Part shown: one piece after another, positions 1 through 9,433 of the stretch
How positions within the stretch are numbered: position 1 is the first letter of the stretch
Layout: every line of letters begins with the position of its first letter
Assembly (NCBI RefSeq): GCF_022012305.1
Contig: NZ_JAKLTM010000001.1
Span: forward strand, 1,226,046-1,290,045
Direction: 5' to 3'
DNA from: Ramlibacter paludis
GTDB taxonomy: Bacteria > Pseudomonadota > Gammaproteobacteria > Burkholderiales > Burkholderiaceae_C
DNA length: 64,000 nucleotides
Position numbers and translations under genes: made by a program
Notes under the pieces: generated by a model
Database searches by the model: none
The model's input: only the letters and a program-made list of their open reading frames with translations
Told to the model about the DNA's origin: nothing

Positions 1-1
1 C

Positions 2-2194
2 CAGTCGGAGCTGTCGGGACTCGGCAACGCGGTACGTCTCGCGGTCGCGCCGCGCCAGGGCACGATCTACGATGCGCGTTACATGGAGACGCTGCGCCGG
101 ATCAGCGACGAGGTGTTCCTCGTTCCCGGCGTGGAGCGCATGCGCATGAAGTCGCTGTGGACTCCCGGCACGCGCTGGATCGGCGTCACGGAAGAAGGGC
201 TCGACGGCGGCCCCGTGATTCCCGACAAGTTCGACGGCTCGCCGGCCAGCCTGCAGAAGCTGGCCGCGAACATCGCGCGCTCCGGCGAGATCGGCCAGCT
301 GGTCGCGCGGGATGCGAAGTCGAGCGTGATTTTCGTGCCGCTGCTGGCGAAAGACCCACAGGGCCGGGCGCTCGACTACGGCCAGCTGTCGGAGAAGCTG
401 GAAACCATCCGCGCGAAGTACGAAAAGGAAGGCGTGGACATTCACGTGACCGGCTTCGCCAAGATCATGGGCGACCTGATCGCCGGCGTCCGGGCCGTGC
501 TGGTGTTCTTTGCCATTGCCGTGGCCATCGCGGCCGCCATGGTGTTCTGGTACACGCGCTGCATCCGTTCCACCCTGCTGGTGGTGGCGGCTTCGCTGGT
601 GGCGGTGGTCTGGCAGCTGGGACTGCTGCCCACGCTGGGCTTCGCCCTGGACCCGTACTCGATCCTGGTGCCGTTCCTCGTGTTCGCCATCGGCATGAGC
701 CATGGCGCCCAGAAGATGAACGGCATCATGCAGGACATCGGCCGCGGGCTGGACAAGCTGGTGGCCGCGCGCTTCACCTTCCGCCGCCTCTTCCTCGCGG
801 GCCTCACGGCGCTGCTGGCGGATGCCGTCGGCTTCGCCGTGCTGCTGGTGATCGACATCCAGGTGATCCGCGAGCTGGCCATCGCCGCCTCCGTGGGCGT
901 CGCCGCGCTGATCTTCACCAACCTGATCCTGCTGCCGGTGCTGTTGTCGTACACCGGCGTAAGCCCGCGGGCTGCACAGCGCAGCCTGCGCACCGAGAAC
1001 GCCGAGGCGGCGGGTGGCGCCAGGCATCCGTTGTGGGCGACGCTGGACCGTTTCACGCGCAAGCCCTGGGCGAGCTTCGCCGTCATCGCGGCGCTCGTTC
1101 TGGGAGTCGCCGGCGTTGCCGTGAGCAGCCAGCTCAAGATCGGCGACCTGGACCCCGGCGCTCCCGAACTGCGCCCGGACAGCGCCTACAACCGCGACGT
1201 CGCCTTCATGAACGCCAGCTACGGCGCTTCGTCGGACGTGCTGGCCGTGCTGGTGAAGACGCCGGAAGGGCAGTGCGCCAGGTACGACACGCTCAAGCGC
1301 GTCGACGCGCTGGAATGGGAGCTGCGCCAGCTCGATGGCGTGGAGAGCACCAACACGCTGGGTCTGCTGAACCGGCGCGTGCTGACGGGCCTGAACGAAG
1401 GCAACCCCAAGTGGTACGAGCTGCTGCCCAACCAGGAGATGCTCAACACGATCACCGCGGGAGCGCCGCGCGGCCTCTACAACGAGACCTGCGGCCTGCT
1501 GACGCTCTATGTCTACCTGAAGGACCACAAGGCCGACACGCTGGCGCGCGTCGTGGCGCACGTCGCAGGCTTCGCCGCCGCCAACGACACGGCCGACGTG
1601 AAGTTCATGCTGGCGGCCGGATCGGCCGGCATCGAGGCAGCCACCAACATCGTGGTGCGGGACGCATGGCGGCAGATGCTGGTGCTGGTCTACGCGGCCG
1701 TGATCGTGCTGTGCTTCCTCACCTTCCGCTCCTGGCGCGCGGTGGTCGTCGCCGTGCTGCCGCTCATGCTCACGTCCGTGCTGGCGGAGGCCCTGATGGT
1801 CGTGCTGGGCATCGGCGTGAAGGTGGCGACGCTGCCGGTGATCGCGCTGGGCGTGGGCATCGGCGTCGACTACGCGCTGTACATCCTGTCGGTCACGCTG
1901 GCGCAGATGCGCGAAGGCAAGAGCCTGTCCGAGGCCTACTACCGGGCCTTGCTCTTCACGGGCAAGGTGGTGATGCTGACCGGCATCACGCTGGCGATCG
2001 GCGTGGTCACCTGGGTCGCCAGCCCGATCAAGTTCCAGGCCGACATGGGCCTGCTGCTCGCTTTCATGTTCCTGTGGAACATGCTCGGGGCGCTGGTGCT
2101 GCTGCCCGCGCTCGGGCATTTCCTGTTGCGGCCGCGCCGGCTTCCCGTGAATGGTGGGGTCGACTTCGTCGAACCCACCCTGCAAGTCCAATGA
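2..2194 (+). CDS. RND superfamily exporter, 5' end cut by window
   Basis: This is an inner-membrane RND/MMPL-type exporter of the HAE-3 kind, probably moving hydrophobic substrates by proton antiport. The frame is open from base 2, so the N-terminus lies outside the window; 730 residues are visible. Two hydrophobic blocks of about six segments each flank a central periplasmic domain, with the usual RND segment GVGIGVDYALYIL in the second block and AIGMSHGAQKMNG in the first. No membrane-fusion or outer-membrane partner follows. The last codons contain a hairpin repeat (2153-2179). The stop overlaps the next start as ATGA, so the two genes are probably translationally coupled. The substrate cannot be told from sequence. 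Confidence 0.88.
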   Translation, partial: QSELSGLGNAVRLAVAPRQGTIYDARYMETLRRISDEVFLVPGVERMRMKSLWTPGTRWIGVTEEGLDGGPVIPDKFDGSPASLQKLAANIARSGEIGQLVARDAKSSVIFVPLLAKDPQGRALDYGQLSEKLETIRAKYEKEGVDIHVTGFAKIMGDLIAGVRAVLVFFAIAVAIAAAMVFWYTRCIRSTLLVVAASLVAVVWQLGLLPTLGFALDPYSILVPFLVFAIGMSHGAQKMNGIMQDIGRGLDKLVAARFTFRRLFLAGLTALLADAVGFAVLLVIDIQVIRELAIAASVGVAALIFTNLILLPVLLSYTGVSPRAAQRSLRTENAEAAGGARHPLWATLDRFTRKPWASFAVIAALVLGVAGVAVSSQLKIGDLDPGAPELRPDSAYNRDVAFMNASYGASSDVLAVLVKTPEGQCARYDTLKRVDALEWELRQLDGVESTNTLGLLNRRVLTGLNEGNPKWYELLPNQEMLNTITAGAPRGLYNETCGLLTLYVYLKDHKADTLARVVAHVAGFAAANDTADVKFMLAAGSAGIEAATNIVVRDAWRQMLVLVYAAVIVLCFLTFRSWRAVVVAVLPLMLTSVLAEALMVVLGIGVKVATLPVIALGVGIGVDYALYILSVTLAQMREGKSLSEAYYRALLFTGKVVMLTGITLAIGVVTWVASPIKFQADMGLLLAFMFLWNMLGALVLLPALGHFLLRPRRLPVNGGVDFVEPTLQVQ
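2153..2179 (+). repeat. GGTGGG hairpin repeat, copy 1
   Basis: Arms GGTGGGGTCGA and TCGAACCCACC surround the loop CTTCG, with one G/A mismatch at arm position 7. The element sits in the last codons of the RND exporter gene. It is one of four copies in the window; the inner pair is GA/TC here and GC/GC elsewhere, a compensatory change that keeps the stem. Confidence 0.65.
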
Positions 2195-3108
2195 AAAACC
2201 TGTTCTCCCTCGCCTTGTTGCTGCTGGCCGTCGGCGCTGCCGCGCAGACGCGCGTGGTCACGCTCGGCACCCAGGGCGGTCCCTTGCCTTCGGTCACGCG
2301 CGCGCAGCCGGCCAACGCCGTCGTGGTCGGCGACCGCATCTACCTGGTGGACGCCGGCAACGGCGTCGCGCGCCAGCTGGTCGCCGCCGGACTGGACTAC
2401 CGGAAGGTGGGCACCGTCTTCATCACGCACAACCACGACGACCACGACGCCGACTGGGGCACGCTGCTCGGCTTGCAGTGGAGCACCGGCCGCCGCGCCG
2501 AAACGCATGTCTACGGGCCGGCCGGCACCGAATCGATGCTGCAGGGTTTCCTGCAGTACTTCGCGCCGAATGCGCGCATCCGCATGGCCGACAGCCCGGG
2601 CTACCCGGTCCCGCAGAAGTCCTGGCACGCGCACGACATCACCACGCCCGGGCTCGTGTTCCACGACGACCGGATCACCGTCACCGCCGGCGAGAACTGC
2701 CATTACGCGCCCGGCCGCGACGGCCAGGACAGGTCCTGGGCCTTGCGCTTCCAGACACCGGACCAGGTGATCGTCTTCAGCGGGGACACCGGCCGCTGCC
2801 CGCAGCTGGTGGAGTTCGCCCGCGGCGCCGACCTGCTGGTGCACGAGGTGATCGACCTGGCGCTGATCGAGCAGGCGATGCGCCGCGAACTGCCGCCGCA
2901 GATCGCCGAAGGCCTGATGCGCCACATGAAGGAGGAGCACACCACCGCCGAGGATGTCGGCCGCCTGGCCGCGGCCGCGCAGGTGAAGAAGGTGGTGCTG
3001 ACCCACGTCATCCCCGGGCGCGACGAACCCGACGCCGTCTACCTCGATGCGGTGAAGAAGCACTACGGCGGCTCCGCCGTCGTGGCCCGCGACCTGATGG
3101 CTTTCTGA
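2191..3108 (+). CDS. Secreted MBL-fold metallo-hydrolase
   Basis: The product is a 305-residue metallo-beta-lactamase-fold hydrolase with an N-terminal signal peptide (MKNLFSLALLLLAVGAAAQ), so it is probably periplasmic. The zinc-binding HxHxDH motif is present as HNHDDHD at residues 80-86, and later ligands are suggested by FSGDTG and by THVIPG near the C-terminus. The overall layout resembles the RNase Z/arylsulfatase-like branch of the superfamily. The start overlaps the RND stop (ATGA). Its position before DoxX and hydrolase genes suggests a hydrolytic step in a catabolic or detoxifying operon, but the substrate is not evident. Confidence 0.85.
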   Translation: MKNLFSLALLLLAVGAAAQTRVVTLGTQGGPLPSVTRAQPANAVVVGDRIYLVDAGNGVARQLVAAGLDYRKVGTVFITHNHDDHDADWGTLLGLQWSTGRRAETHVYGPAGTESMLQGFLQYFAPNARIRMADSPGYPVPQKSWHAHDITTPGLVFHDDRITVTAGENCHYAPGRDGQDRSWALRFQTPDQVIVFSGDTGRCPQLVEFARGADLLVHEVIDLALIEQAMRRELPPQIAEGLMRHMKEEHTTAEDVGRLAAAAQVKKVVLTHVIPGRDEPDAVYLDAVKKHYGGSAVVARDLMAF

Positions 3109-3117
3109 AAGAACCGC

Positions 3118-3531
3118 ATGCAAGACAGGAACCAGGCGCTGCTCGCGCTCTCCGGCCGCCTCCTCATCGCGGCGCTTTTCCTTCCCGCCGGCCTCGGCAA
3201 GATTGCCAACTTCGCCGGTATCACGGGAATGATCGCCAGCAAGGGCTTGCCCGCGCCGGCGGCGTTGGCTGCACTGGTGATCGCGCTGGAGCTCGGCGCC
3301 TCGCTCGCGCTGCTGGCCGGCTTTCGGATCCAATGGGCCGCGCTCGCCCTCGCAGTCTTCACCGTCGCCGCCGGCCTGCTGTTCCACGATTTCTGGGCTG
3401 CGCCGGCGGCGCAGGCGATGGCGCAGCAGCAGGCCTTCTTCAAGAACCTCGGCATCGCCGGGGGCCTGCTGCTGCTCGCCGCGCTCGGCCCCGGCCCGCT
3501 CACCCTCGATTCCCGCAAAAAAGGATCCTGA
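3118..3531 (+). CDS. DoxX family membrane protein
   Basis: This is a 137-residue protein with about four hydrophobic segments and the N-terminal pattern LLIAALFLPAGLGKIANFAG typical of DoxX/SURF4-like proteins. Members are small inner-membrane proteins associated with quinone or sulfur redox chemistry, but the role of most is unknown. It starts 9 bases after the preceding stop, and its stop directly abuts the start of the alpha/beta hydrolase, so it belongs to the same transcript. Confidence 0.85.
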   Translation: MQDRNQALLALSGRLLIAALFLPAGLGKIANFAGITGMIASKGLPAPAALAALVIALELGASLALLAGFRIQWAALALAVFTVAAGLLFHDFWAAPAAQAMAQQQAFFKNLGIAGGLLLLAALGPGPLTLDSRKKGS

Positions 3532-4689
3532 ATGTTCCGCTACTTCCCCACCAACTACATCTGGAACCTCTCCGTCGACCTCGCCATCGAAATGGGCGCG
3601 CGCATCGGCGAGATCGAGGAGATGTGCGCGCCGTTGCAGGAGGCCGCCAAGGCGCCCGATGCCGCCGGCACGCAGGCCTTCCGCGAAACCTGGCAGCGCA
3701 TGGCCGACAAGCTGTGCGCGCTGGCCGAGGAAGACGAAGGCCGCGGCCGGCTGCTGTCGGCCGGCGAGAAATACAACCGCGCGGCCACCTACCTGATCAC
3801 CGCGGAGCGCCTGCAGGCCCACGATGCGCCGGGCCGCCTCGCGCTGTACCGCCGCTTCCTGGAGGTGTACGCCAAGGGAATGCGGCTGTCGCGCGAAGGA
3901 ACGGTGCGGGTGGAGATTCCGTATGAGGGCAAGCACCTGTCGGCGCTGTACACGCGGGCCGAGGGCGTGGAGGGCAGGGCGCCGCTGCTCGTGCAGGTCA
4001 ACGGCCTGGATTCGACCAAGGAGATGAAGCAGCGCGTCGGCCTGCCCGCCTGGCTGGCGCGGCGCGGCGTCTCCTCGCTGGTGGTGGACCAGCCCGGCAC
4101 CGGCGAGGCGCTGCGCCTGCACGGCATGACCGCGCGCTTCGACAGCGAACACTGGGCCAGCCGCGTGGTGGACTGGCTGGAGGGGCGCGACGACGTGGAC
4201 GCGAAACGCATCGGCATGGAAGGCGTGTCGCTGGGCGGCTACTACTGCCCGCGCGCGGTGGCCTTCGAGCCGCGCTTCGCCTGCGGCGTCGCCTGGGGCG
4301 CCAACCACGACTGGCGCGACGTGCAGAAGAAGCGGCTGGCGCGCGAGGGCAACCTGCCGGTGCCGCACTACTGGGCGCACGTGCGCTGGGTCTGGGGCGC
4401 GAAGGACAACGAGGACTTCATGCGCATCGCCGAGAACGTGCATCTCGACGACGTGCTCGATCGCATCAAGGTCCCTTTCCTGGTCACGCACGGCGAGAAG
4501 GACTCGCAGATCCCGCTGCAGTGGGCGCACCGCACCTACGAGCAGCTGGTGAACAGCCCGAAGCGCGAGCTGAAGATCTTCACCCACCGCGAAGGCGGCG
4601 TGCAGCACTCGAGCTTCGACAACAGCATCAACGCCGGCCACTACATCGCCGACTGGGTCGCCGAGACCCTGGGCGGCCGCACGGCCTGA
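3532..4689 (+). CDS. Alpha/beta hydrolase with N-terminal helical cap (DHPON-hydrolase/FrsA-like)
   Basis: The product has 385 residues: a helical N-terminal domain (about 1-130) followed by an alpha/beta-hydrolase core. The nucleophile elbow is GVSLGG with Ser at residue 233. An acid is plausible in VTHGEKDSQIP and a histidine in EGGVQHSSFD. This architecture matches the 2,6-dihydroxypseudooxynicotine hydrolase/FrsA-like group, whose characterised members cleave carbon-carbon bonds of ring-derived ketones. With an extradiol-type dioxygenase and FAD monooxygenase just downstream, a C-C hydrolase role in a ring-cleavage pathway is a reasonable inference. The start directly follows the DoxX stop. 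Confidence 0.8.
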   Translation: MFRYFPTNYIWNLSVDLAIEMGARIGEIEEMCAPLQEAAKAPDAAGTQAFRETWQRMADKLCALAEEDEGRGRLLSAGEKYNRAATYLITAERLQAHDAPGRLALYRRFLEVYAKGMRLSREGTVRVEIPYEGKHLSALYTRAEGVEGRAPLLVQVNGLDSTKEMKQRVGLPAWLARRGVSSLVVDQPGTGEALRLHGMTARFDSEHWASRVVDWLEGRDDVDAKRIGMEGVSLGGYYCPRAVAFEPRFACGVAWGANHDWRDVQKKRLAREGNLPVPHYWAHVRWVWGAKDNEDFMRIAENVHLDDVLDRIKVPFLVTHGEKDSQIPLQWAHRTYEQLVNSPKRELKIFTHREGGVQHSSFDNSINAGHYIADWVAETLGGRTA

Positions 4690-4712
4690 ATCTCAGAGAG
4701 GACAACACCCCC

Positions 4713-5660
4713 ATGAACATCATCGGACCCGACGCGCTGGTCTTCGGCGTCGACGACGTCGCCGCCTGCACGCAGTACCTCACCGACTACGGCCTCCAGC
4801 CGGTCGGCGGAGGCCGCTTCGAAGCGCTGGACGGAACCGCCATCGTGCTGGCCGCGAAGGACGACAAGTCGCTGCCGCAGGCGCTGGGCACCGCTAGCAT
4901 GCTGCGCAAGACGATCTACGGTTGCGCCGACCAGGCCACCGTGGACGCGATCGCGAACGAGCTGCGCAAGGACCGCGAGGTCAGGCAACTGCGCGGCGGC
5001 GCCATCGAGAGCGTGGACGACATGGGCTTCGCGCTCGGCTTCCAGGTCAGCGTGCGGCGCGCACTGCAGCTGCCGGCGGAGACGGTCAACGCGCCGGGCG
5101 CGCCGCCGCAACGTCCCGCCAACGTGGTCGCCGTGGATTTCAACGCGGTGGTCAAGCCGCGCACCCTGTCGCACGTCGTCTACTTCGTGCCCGACTCGGC
5201 CAGGGCCGAGGCCTTCTACGTGAAGCGCCTGGGCTTCGTCTGCACCGACCGCTTCGTCGGCGTCGGCCCTTTTCTGCGCCCGGCCGGCACCCCCGACCAC
5301 CACACGCTGTTCATGATCCAGACGCCGCCGCAGATGAAGGGTTGCGAGCACTTCACCTTCCACCTGGGCGGCCCCACGGAAGTGATGCTGGCCGGCAGCC
5401 GCTTCGTGGCCAAGGGCTACGAGTCGTTCTGGGGCCCCGGCCGCCACCAGTTCGGCTCCAACTGGTTCTGGTATTTCAACAGCCCGCTCGGCTGCCACGT
5501 CGAGTACGACGCCGACATGGATCTGCACGACGGCCAGTGGACCGCGCGCGAGGCGGCGATGGGCGCGGACGCCTCGCAGCTGTTCCTGTTCCAGTACCGC
5601 GACAAGTGGGCGCCGGGCGGACCGCCCCCCGGCGCCCAGCGCGTCGCGGTGGACCATTGA
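4713..5660 (+). CDS. Two-domain VOC extradiol-type dioxygenase
   Basis: This 315-residue protein has two vicinal-oxygen-chelate modules (about 1-125 and 150-290). In the second module the three metal ligands expected of type I extradiol ring-cleavage dioxygenases can be placed: His154 (TLSHVVYF), His197 (DHHTLFM, very like the RHHTLAF of BphC) and Glu264 (CHVEYD). It therefore probably opens a catechol-like ring with Fe(II). The start ATG follows a GAGAGGA ribosome site. The neighbours, a Rieske ferredoxin, an FAD monooxygenase and a C-C hydrolase, are what a hydroxylation and meta-cleavage route needs. The substrate is unknown. Confidence 0.82.
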   Translation: MNIIGPDALVFGVDDVAACTQYLTDYGLQPVGGGRFEALDGTAIVLAAKDDKSLPQALGTASMLRKTIYGCADQATVDAIANELRKDREVRQLRGGAIESVDDMGFALGFQVSVRRALQLPAETVNAPGAPPQRPANVVAVDFNAVVKPRTLSHVVYFVPDSARAEAFYVKRLGFVCTDRFVGVGPFLRPAGTPDHHTLFMIQTPPQMKGCEHFTFHLGGPTEVMLAGSRFVAKGYESFWGPGRHQFGSNWFWYFNSPLGCHVEYDADMDLHDGQWTAREAAMGADASQLFLFQYRDKWAPGGPPPGAQRVAVDH

Positions 5661-5668
5661 GGCAGGCC

Positions 5669-6022
5669 ATGCGGGTCCGCCTGTGCCATGCCGGCGAGCT
5701 GGAGGAGGGCCGCGCGCGCGGCTTCGACCCGACGGGCACGGGCCACGACACGATGTTCGTGGTCCGCCGCGACGGCCTGCATGCGTACCGCAACGAATGC
5801 CCGCACTGGGCCGACACGTCCATGGCCTGGCGCAAGGACGCCTTCCTGAACGCCGACGGGACCCGCATCGTCTGCGCGGCGCACGGTGCGCAGTTCGACA
5901 TCGCCACCGGGCTTTGCACGCTCGGTCCCTGCGAGGGCGATTCGCTCACGCGTGTGGACCTCATCGAATCGGAAGACGGGTCGCTCAGCGTCGATCCGTC
6001 GCAACTGGAGACAAGCACATGA
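5669..6022 (+). CDS. Small Rieske [2Fe-2S] ferredoxin
   Basis: This 117-residue soluble Rieske protein has ligands C44-P-H46 and C69-A-A-H72. The gap between the pairs is 22 residues, longer than the 15-17 usual in ring-hydroxylating-dioxygenase ferredoxins; the extra residues lie around WRKDAFLNADG. It probably carries electrons to an oxygenase. The start is 8 bases after the dioxygenase stop and its stop overlaps the FAD monooxygenase start (ATGA), tying all three together. A nitrite-reductase-small-subunit-like role is less likely because no large subunit is nearby. Confidence 0.82.
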   Translation: MRVRLCHAGELEEGRARGFDPTGTGHDTMFVVRRDGLHAYRNECPHWADTSMAWRKDAFLNADGTRIVCAAHGAQFDIATGLCTLGPCEGDSLTRVDLIESEDGSLSVDPSQLETST

Positions 6023-7137
6023 AGACCCTGATCATCGGCGGCGGATTCTCCGGCATGGCGGCCGCCATCGCGCTCAGCCGCGACGGCCACGCCGTGGAAC
6101 TGGTGGAAATCGATCCCGGCTGGCGCAGCTACGGCGCCGGCATCAGCCTGGGCGGCGCCACGCTGCGGGCCTTCCGCACGCTGGGCATCCTCGACGCCTT
6201 CCTGGCGCACGGCTTCGCCGGCGACGGCGTCGACATCTGCATCCCGACCGGCCAGAAGGTCGCCTCGCTGCCGACGCCGCGCATCGCCGGGCCGGACGTT
6301 CCCGGCGGCGGCGCGATCATGCGGCCGGTGCTGGCGAAGATCCTGGCCGATGCGACGCGCGCGGCCGGCGTCGACGTCCACCTGGGCTGCAGCTTCAGCA
6401 GCATCGCGCAGGATGCTGAAGGAGTGGAAGTGGCCTTCACCGACGGCCGCCGCGGCCGCTATGAGCTGGCCATCGGCGCCGACGGCCTTTATTCGAAGAC
6501 GCGCGAGGCGCTGTTCCCGCAGGCGCCCAGGCCCCGCTACATGGGCCAGGCCGTGTGGCGCGCCGTGCTGCCGCGGCCCGCGGAGGTGACGCACCCGGTG
6601 ATGTGGGTCGGGCCCCGGGTCAAGGTCGGCGTGAACCCGGTCTCGCAGGAAGAGATGTACATGTTCGTCACGGAGGACCGCGCCAGCAACGAGCACGTGG
6701 CGGCCGCCGACTTCCCCAGGCTGCTGGGCGAGCTCCTGGCGCCGTTCCCTGCGCCGCTGCTGCAGCAACTGCGCGCGCAGCTGGCCGCGCCCGAAGCGCG
6801 CATCGTGTTCCGCCCGCTCGAAGGCCTGCTGCTGCCGCAGCCCTGGCACTCGGGCCGCGTCCAGCTGATCGGCGATGCCGTGCATGCGACCACGCCGCAC
6901 CTGGCCTCCGGCGCCTGCATCGGCATCGAGGACGCGATCGTCCTGGCGGAGGAGCTGAAGAAACACGGCGCCGTCGCCCCGGCGCTGGCCGCCTTCGAGG
7001 CCAGGCGCTGGGAACGCTGCCGCATGGTGGTCGAGAACTCGGCCCGCCTGTGCGAGATCGAGATCGCCGGCGGAGACAAGCAGGAACACGCCAACCTGAT
7101 GCGCGAAAGCATGGTCGCGCTGGCCCAACAGATCTGA
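6019..7137 (+). CDS. FAD-dependent aromatic-type monooxygenase (PHBH fold)
   Basis: The 372-residue product has the three fingerprints of class A flavoprotein hydroxylases: the N-terminal dinucleotide motif IIGGGFSGMAAA, the middle AIGADGLYS segment (DG motif) and the C-terminal GDAVHATTPHLASGACIGIE stretch that binds the FAD ribityl chain. These enzymes usually hydroxylate aromatic rings with NAD(P)H and O2. The length is typical. It overlaps the ferredoxin gene by ATGA and precedes a GH3 gene by 7 bases. The adjacency to an extradiol dioxygenase supports ring hydroxylation before cleavage. Confidence 0.88.
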   Translation: MKTLIIGGGFSGMAAAIALSRDGHAVELVEIDPGWRSYGAGISLGGATLRAFRTLGILDAFLAHGFAGDGVDICIPTGQKVASLPTPRIAGPDVPGGGAIMRPVLAKILADATRAAGVDVHLGCSFSSIAQDAEGVEVAFTDGRRGRYELAIGADGLYSKTREALFPQAPRPRYMGQAVWRAVLPRPAEVTHPVMWVGPRVKVGVNPVSQEEMYMFVTEDRASNEHVAAADFPRLLGELLAPFPAPLLQQLRAQLAAPEARIVFRPLEGLLLPQPWHSGRVQLIGDAVHATTPHLASGACIGIEDAIVLAEELKKHGAVAPALAAFEARRWERCRMVVENSARLCEIEIAGGDKQEHANLMRESMVALAQQI

Positions 7138-7144
7138 GGAGACG

Positions 7145-9424
7145 ATGATGATGAATAGGACTTTGCGCCGGGCGACCTTGCCGCTCGCCCTTGCGGCCAC
7201 CGTCGTCGCCGTGACCAGCTGCGGCGGCGGCAACACCCGCTTCGAGCAGCCCGTGATCGGCGCGCGCCAGAAGGCCGTACTCACCGTCGACAGCTACCGC
7301 TTCCGCGACGCCAACGGCAACGGCCAGCTCGATGCCTACGAAGACTGGCGCCTGAGCGCGCAGGCCCGCGCGGCCGACCTGGTGGCCCGGATGTCCCTGG
7401 ACGACAAGGCCGGCCTGATGATGATCGACACGCTGAACCCGGACTTCGGCGGCGCGGTGGCGAACCCGGCCAACGACTACCTGGTGAACCAGCGCATGCG
7501 CCGCTTCATCTTCCGCAGCACGGTGACCGGCTCGCCGGTCCTGTCCGCGAGCCCCGGCCTGAACGGCCAGGCGGTCACGCCGCTGCAGGCCGCCACCTGG
7601 ACCAACGCCATCCAGGAGATCGCCGAGGCGTCATCGCTCGGCATCCCGGTGCTGTTCAAGTCGAACGCGCGCAACCACTACGACCGCGCGGCGCGCTTCG
7701 GCACCACGTCCGACGCCGGCGCCTTTTCCGAGTGGCCGAAGGAACCCGGCCTCGCCGCGACGCGCGACCTGGCGCTGATCAAGGACTTCGCGCAGACGAT
7801 GGGCGCGGAGTGGAAGGCCATCGGCCTGCGTGGGATGTACGGCTACATGGCCGACACCGCGACGGAGCCGCGCTGGTTCCGCATCAACGAGACCTTCAGC
7901 GAAGACTTCGACCTGAATGCCGACATCGTCCGTACGCTGGTGGAGAACCTGCAGGGCGGGCCGGTGAACCCGAACACGCCGGTTGCGCTGACCATGAAGC
8001 ATTTCCCGGGCGGCGGGCCGCAGGAAATGGGGCTGGATCCCCACTATTCCTTCGGCAAGAACCAGGTGTACCCGGCCGGCCAGTTCGGCAATCACCTCAA
8101 GCCCTTCAAGGCGGCCATCGACTCGGGCGTGTCGGCGATCATGCCGTACTACGGCGTGCCGATCGACGTGACCTACGAGGGCGTGCGCTACGACCAGATC
8201 GGTTTCGCGTTCTCGCAGCAGATCGTCAACGACCTGCTGCGCGGCAAGCTCGGTTTCAAGGGCTACGTCAACACCGACACCGGCGTGGTCACCGACCGCG
8301 CCTGGGGCCTGGAAGGCAAGACGGTTCCCGAGCGTGTGGCCGCCGCGATCAACGCTGGCAACGACCTGCTGTCCGGCTTTCACAGCCGCCAGACGATCCT
8401 CGACCTGGTGGCCGCCGGGCTGGTGACGCCGGGCCGCATCGACGAAGCCGTGACGCGTGTCCTGATCGAGCAGTTCCAGCTGGGCCTGTTCGAGAACCCT
8501 TATGTCGATGCCGCCCAGGCAGCCAACGTCGTCGGCAACGCCGATGCCCGCGCGAAGGCGATGGATGCCCAGCGCAAGTCCATCGTGCTGCTGCAGAACC
8601 TGCCGCGCGGCAGCGGCAAGACGTTGCCCCTGCCGGCGCCCACTGCCACCGCGCCGGTGAAGATCTACACGATGGGGCTGAACGCCGGCGTCGTCGGCGG
8701 CGCCGACTACGGGGGCTACACGGTCGTCAACGGCGACTACGGGCGCGGGACGCCCAATGCCACGCGGCCGAGTGCAGCCGGAGCGGACTACGCGATCATC
8801 CGTGTCGAAGTCACCAACCCCTATGCGCCCTCGACGGCCGGGCCTTTCGCCACGCCTACCGGCCTCTACCGCAGCAAGGATCCGCTGTGGGGCGCCAATC
8901 CGGCCTTCATCGATCCGCGCACCGGCAAGACCTGGGGCGCGCAGGACTCCTGCGTGCTTCAGCCCGTGCTCAACCCGGTCTGCGTGGACGATGCCGTCGG
9001 CCTCCTCGGGCCGGGGACCGCTGCCGGCCTGCTGTTCGGCGGCTCGCTGCCCTGGGAAGGCAACAACCTGTCGTTCACGACCATGGCCGCCTCCGCTTCG
9101 TGGCAGGTCGCCCCGAAGCTGGGCGACATCCAGGCCGTGATGAACGAGGTCGGCGCCGACCGGGTGATCCTCGCCATCTACTTCCGCCAGCCCTACGTGC
9201 TGGACGAGGCGAGCGGAATGCGGAAAGCCGGGGCGATCCTGGCCGGCTTCGGCGTGAGCGACGCGGCGCTGATGGACGTGGTCACCGGCAAGTTCGCTCC
9301 CAAGGGCAAGCTGCCCTTCGCCCTGGCGAACAACCTGCAGGCCGTGATCGCCAACGACCCCGATGCGCCGGGCTATCCCGCGGCGGACACGCTGTTCCCC
9401 TTCGGCTTCGGCCTGGGCTACTGA
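7145..9424 (+). CDS. Glycoside hydrolase family 3 lipoprotein
   Basis: This is a 759-residue exported GH3 enzyme (beta-glucosidase/beta-xylosidase type). Three ATG codons occur in tandem at 7145, 7148 and 7151, so the exact start is open. A signal peptide ends at a lipobox with Cys about residue 28 (VAVTSCGGG), implying membrane anchoring. The segment DANGNGQLDAYEDWR resembles a calcium-binding loop. The N-terminal GH3 domain contains MKHFPGGG, and the probable nucleophile is the Asp in YVNTDTG. The C-terminal half carries the GH3_C domain. Its placement inside an aromatic catabolic operon suggests release of an aglycone from a glycoside, which is inference. Confidence 0.88.
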   Translation: MMMNRTLRRATLPLALAATVVAVTSCGGGNTRFEQPVIGARQKAVLTVDSYRFRDANGNGQLDAYEDWRLSAQARAADLVARMSLDDKAGLMMIDTLNPDFGGAVANPANDYLVNQRMRRFIFRSTVTGSPVLSASPGLNGQAVTPLQAATWTNAIQEIAEASSLGIPVLFKSNARNHYDRAARFGTTSDAGAFSEWPKEPGLAATRDLALIKDFAQTMGAEWKAIGLRGMYGYMADTATEPRWFRINETFSEDFDLNADIVRTLVENLQGGPVNPNTPVALTMKHFPGGGPQEMGLDPHYSFGKNQVYPAGQFGNHLKPFKAAIDSGVSAIMPYYGVPIDVTYEGVRYDQIGFAFSQQIVNDLLRGKLGFKGYVNTDTGVVTDRAWGLEGKTVPERVAAAINAGNDLLSGFHSRQTILDLVAAGLVTPGRIDEAVTRVLIEQFQLGLFENPYVDAAQAANVVGNADARAKAMDAQRKSIVLLQNLPRGSGKTLPLPAPTATAPVKIYTMGLNAGVVGGADYGGYTVVNGDYGRGTPNATRPSAAGADYAIIRVEVTNPYAPSTAGPFATPTGLYRSKDPLWGANPAFIDPRTGKTWGAQDSCVLQPVLNPVCVDDAVGLLGPGTAAGLLFGGSLPWEGNNLSFTTMAASASWQVAPKLGDIQAVMNEVGADRVILAIYFRQPYVLDEASGMRKAGAILAGFGVSDAALMDVVTGKFAPKGKLPFALANNLQAVIANDPDAPGYPAADTLFPFGFGLGY

Positions 9425-9433
9425 GGAGCGCGC

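Noticed and set aside
1939..4641. 900-residue open frame on the minus strand
   Set aside because: It is a shadow of GC-rich plus-strand genes: it lacks any domain, is rich in Arg/Ala/His, and overlaps four well-supported genes.
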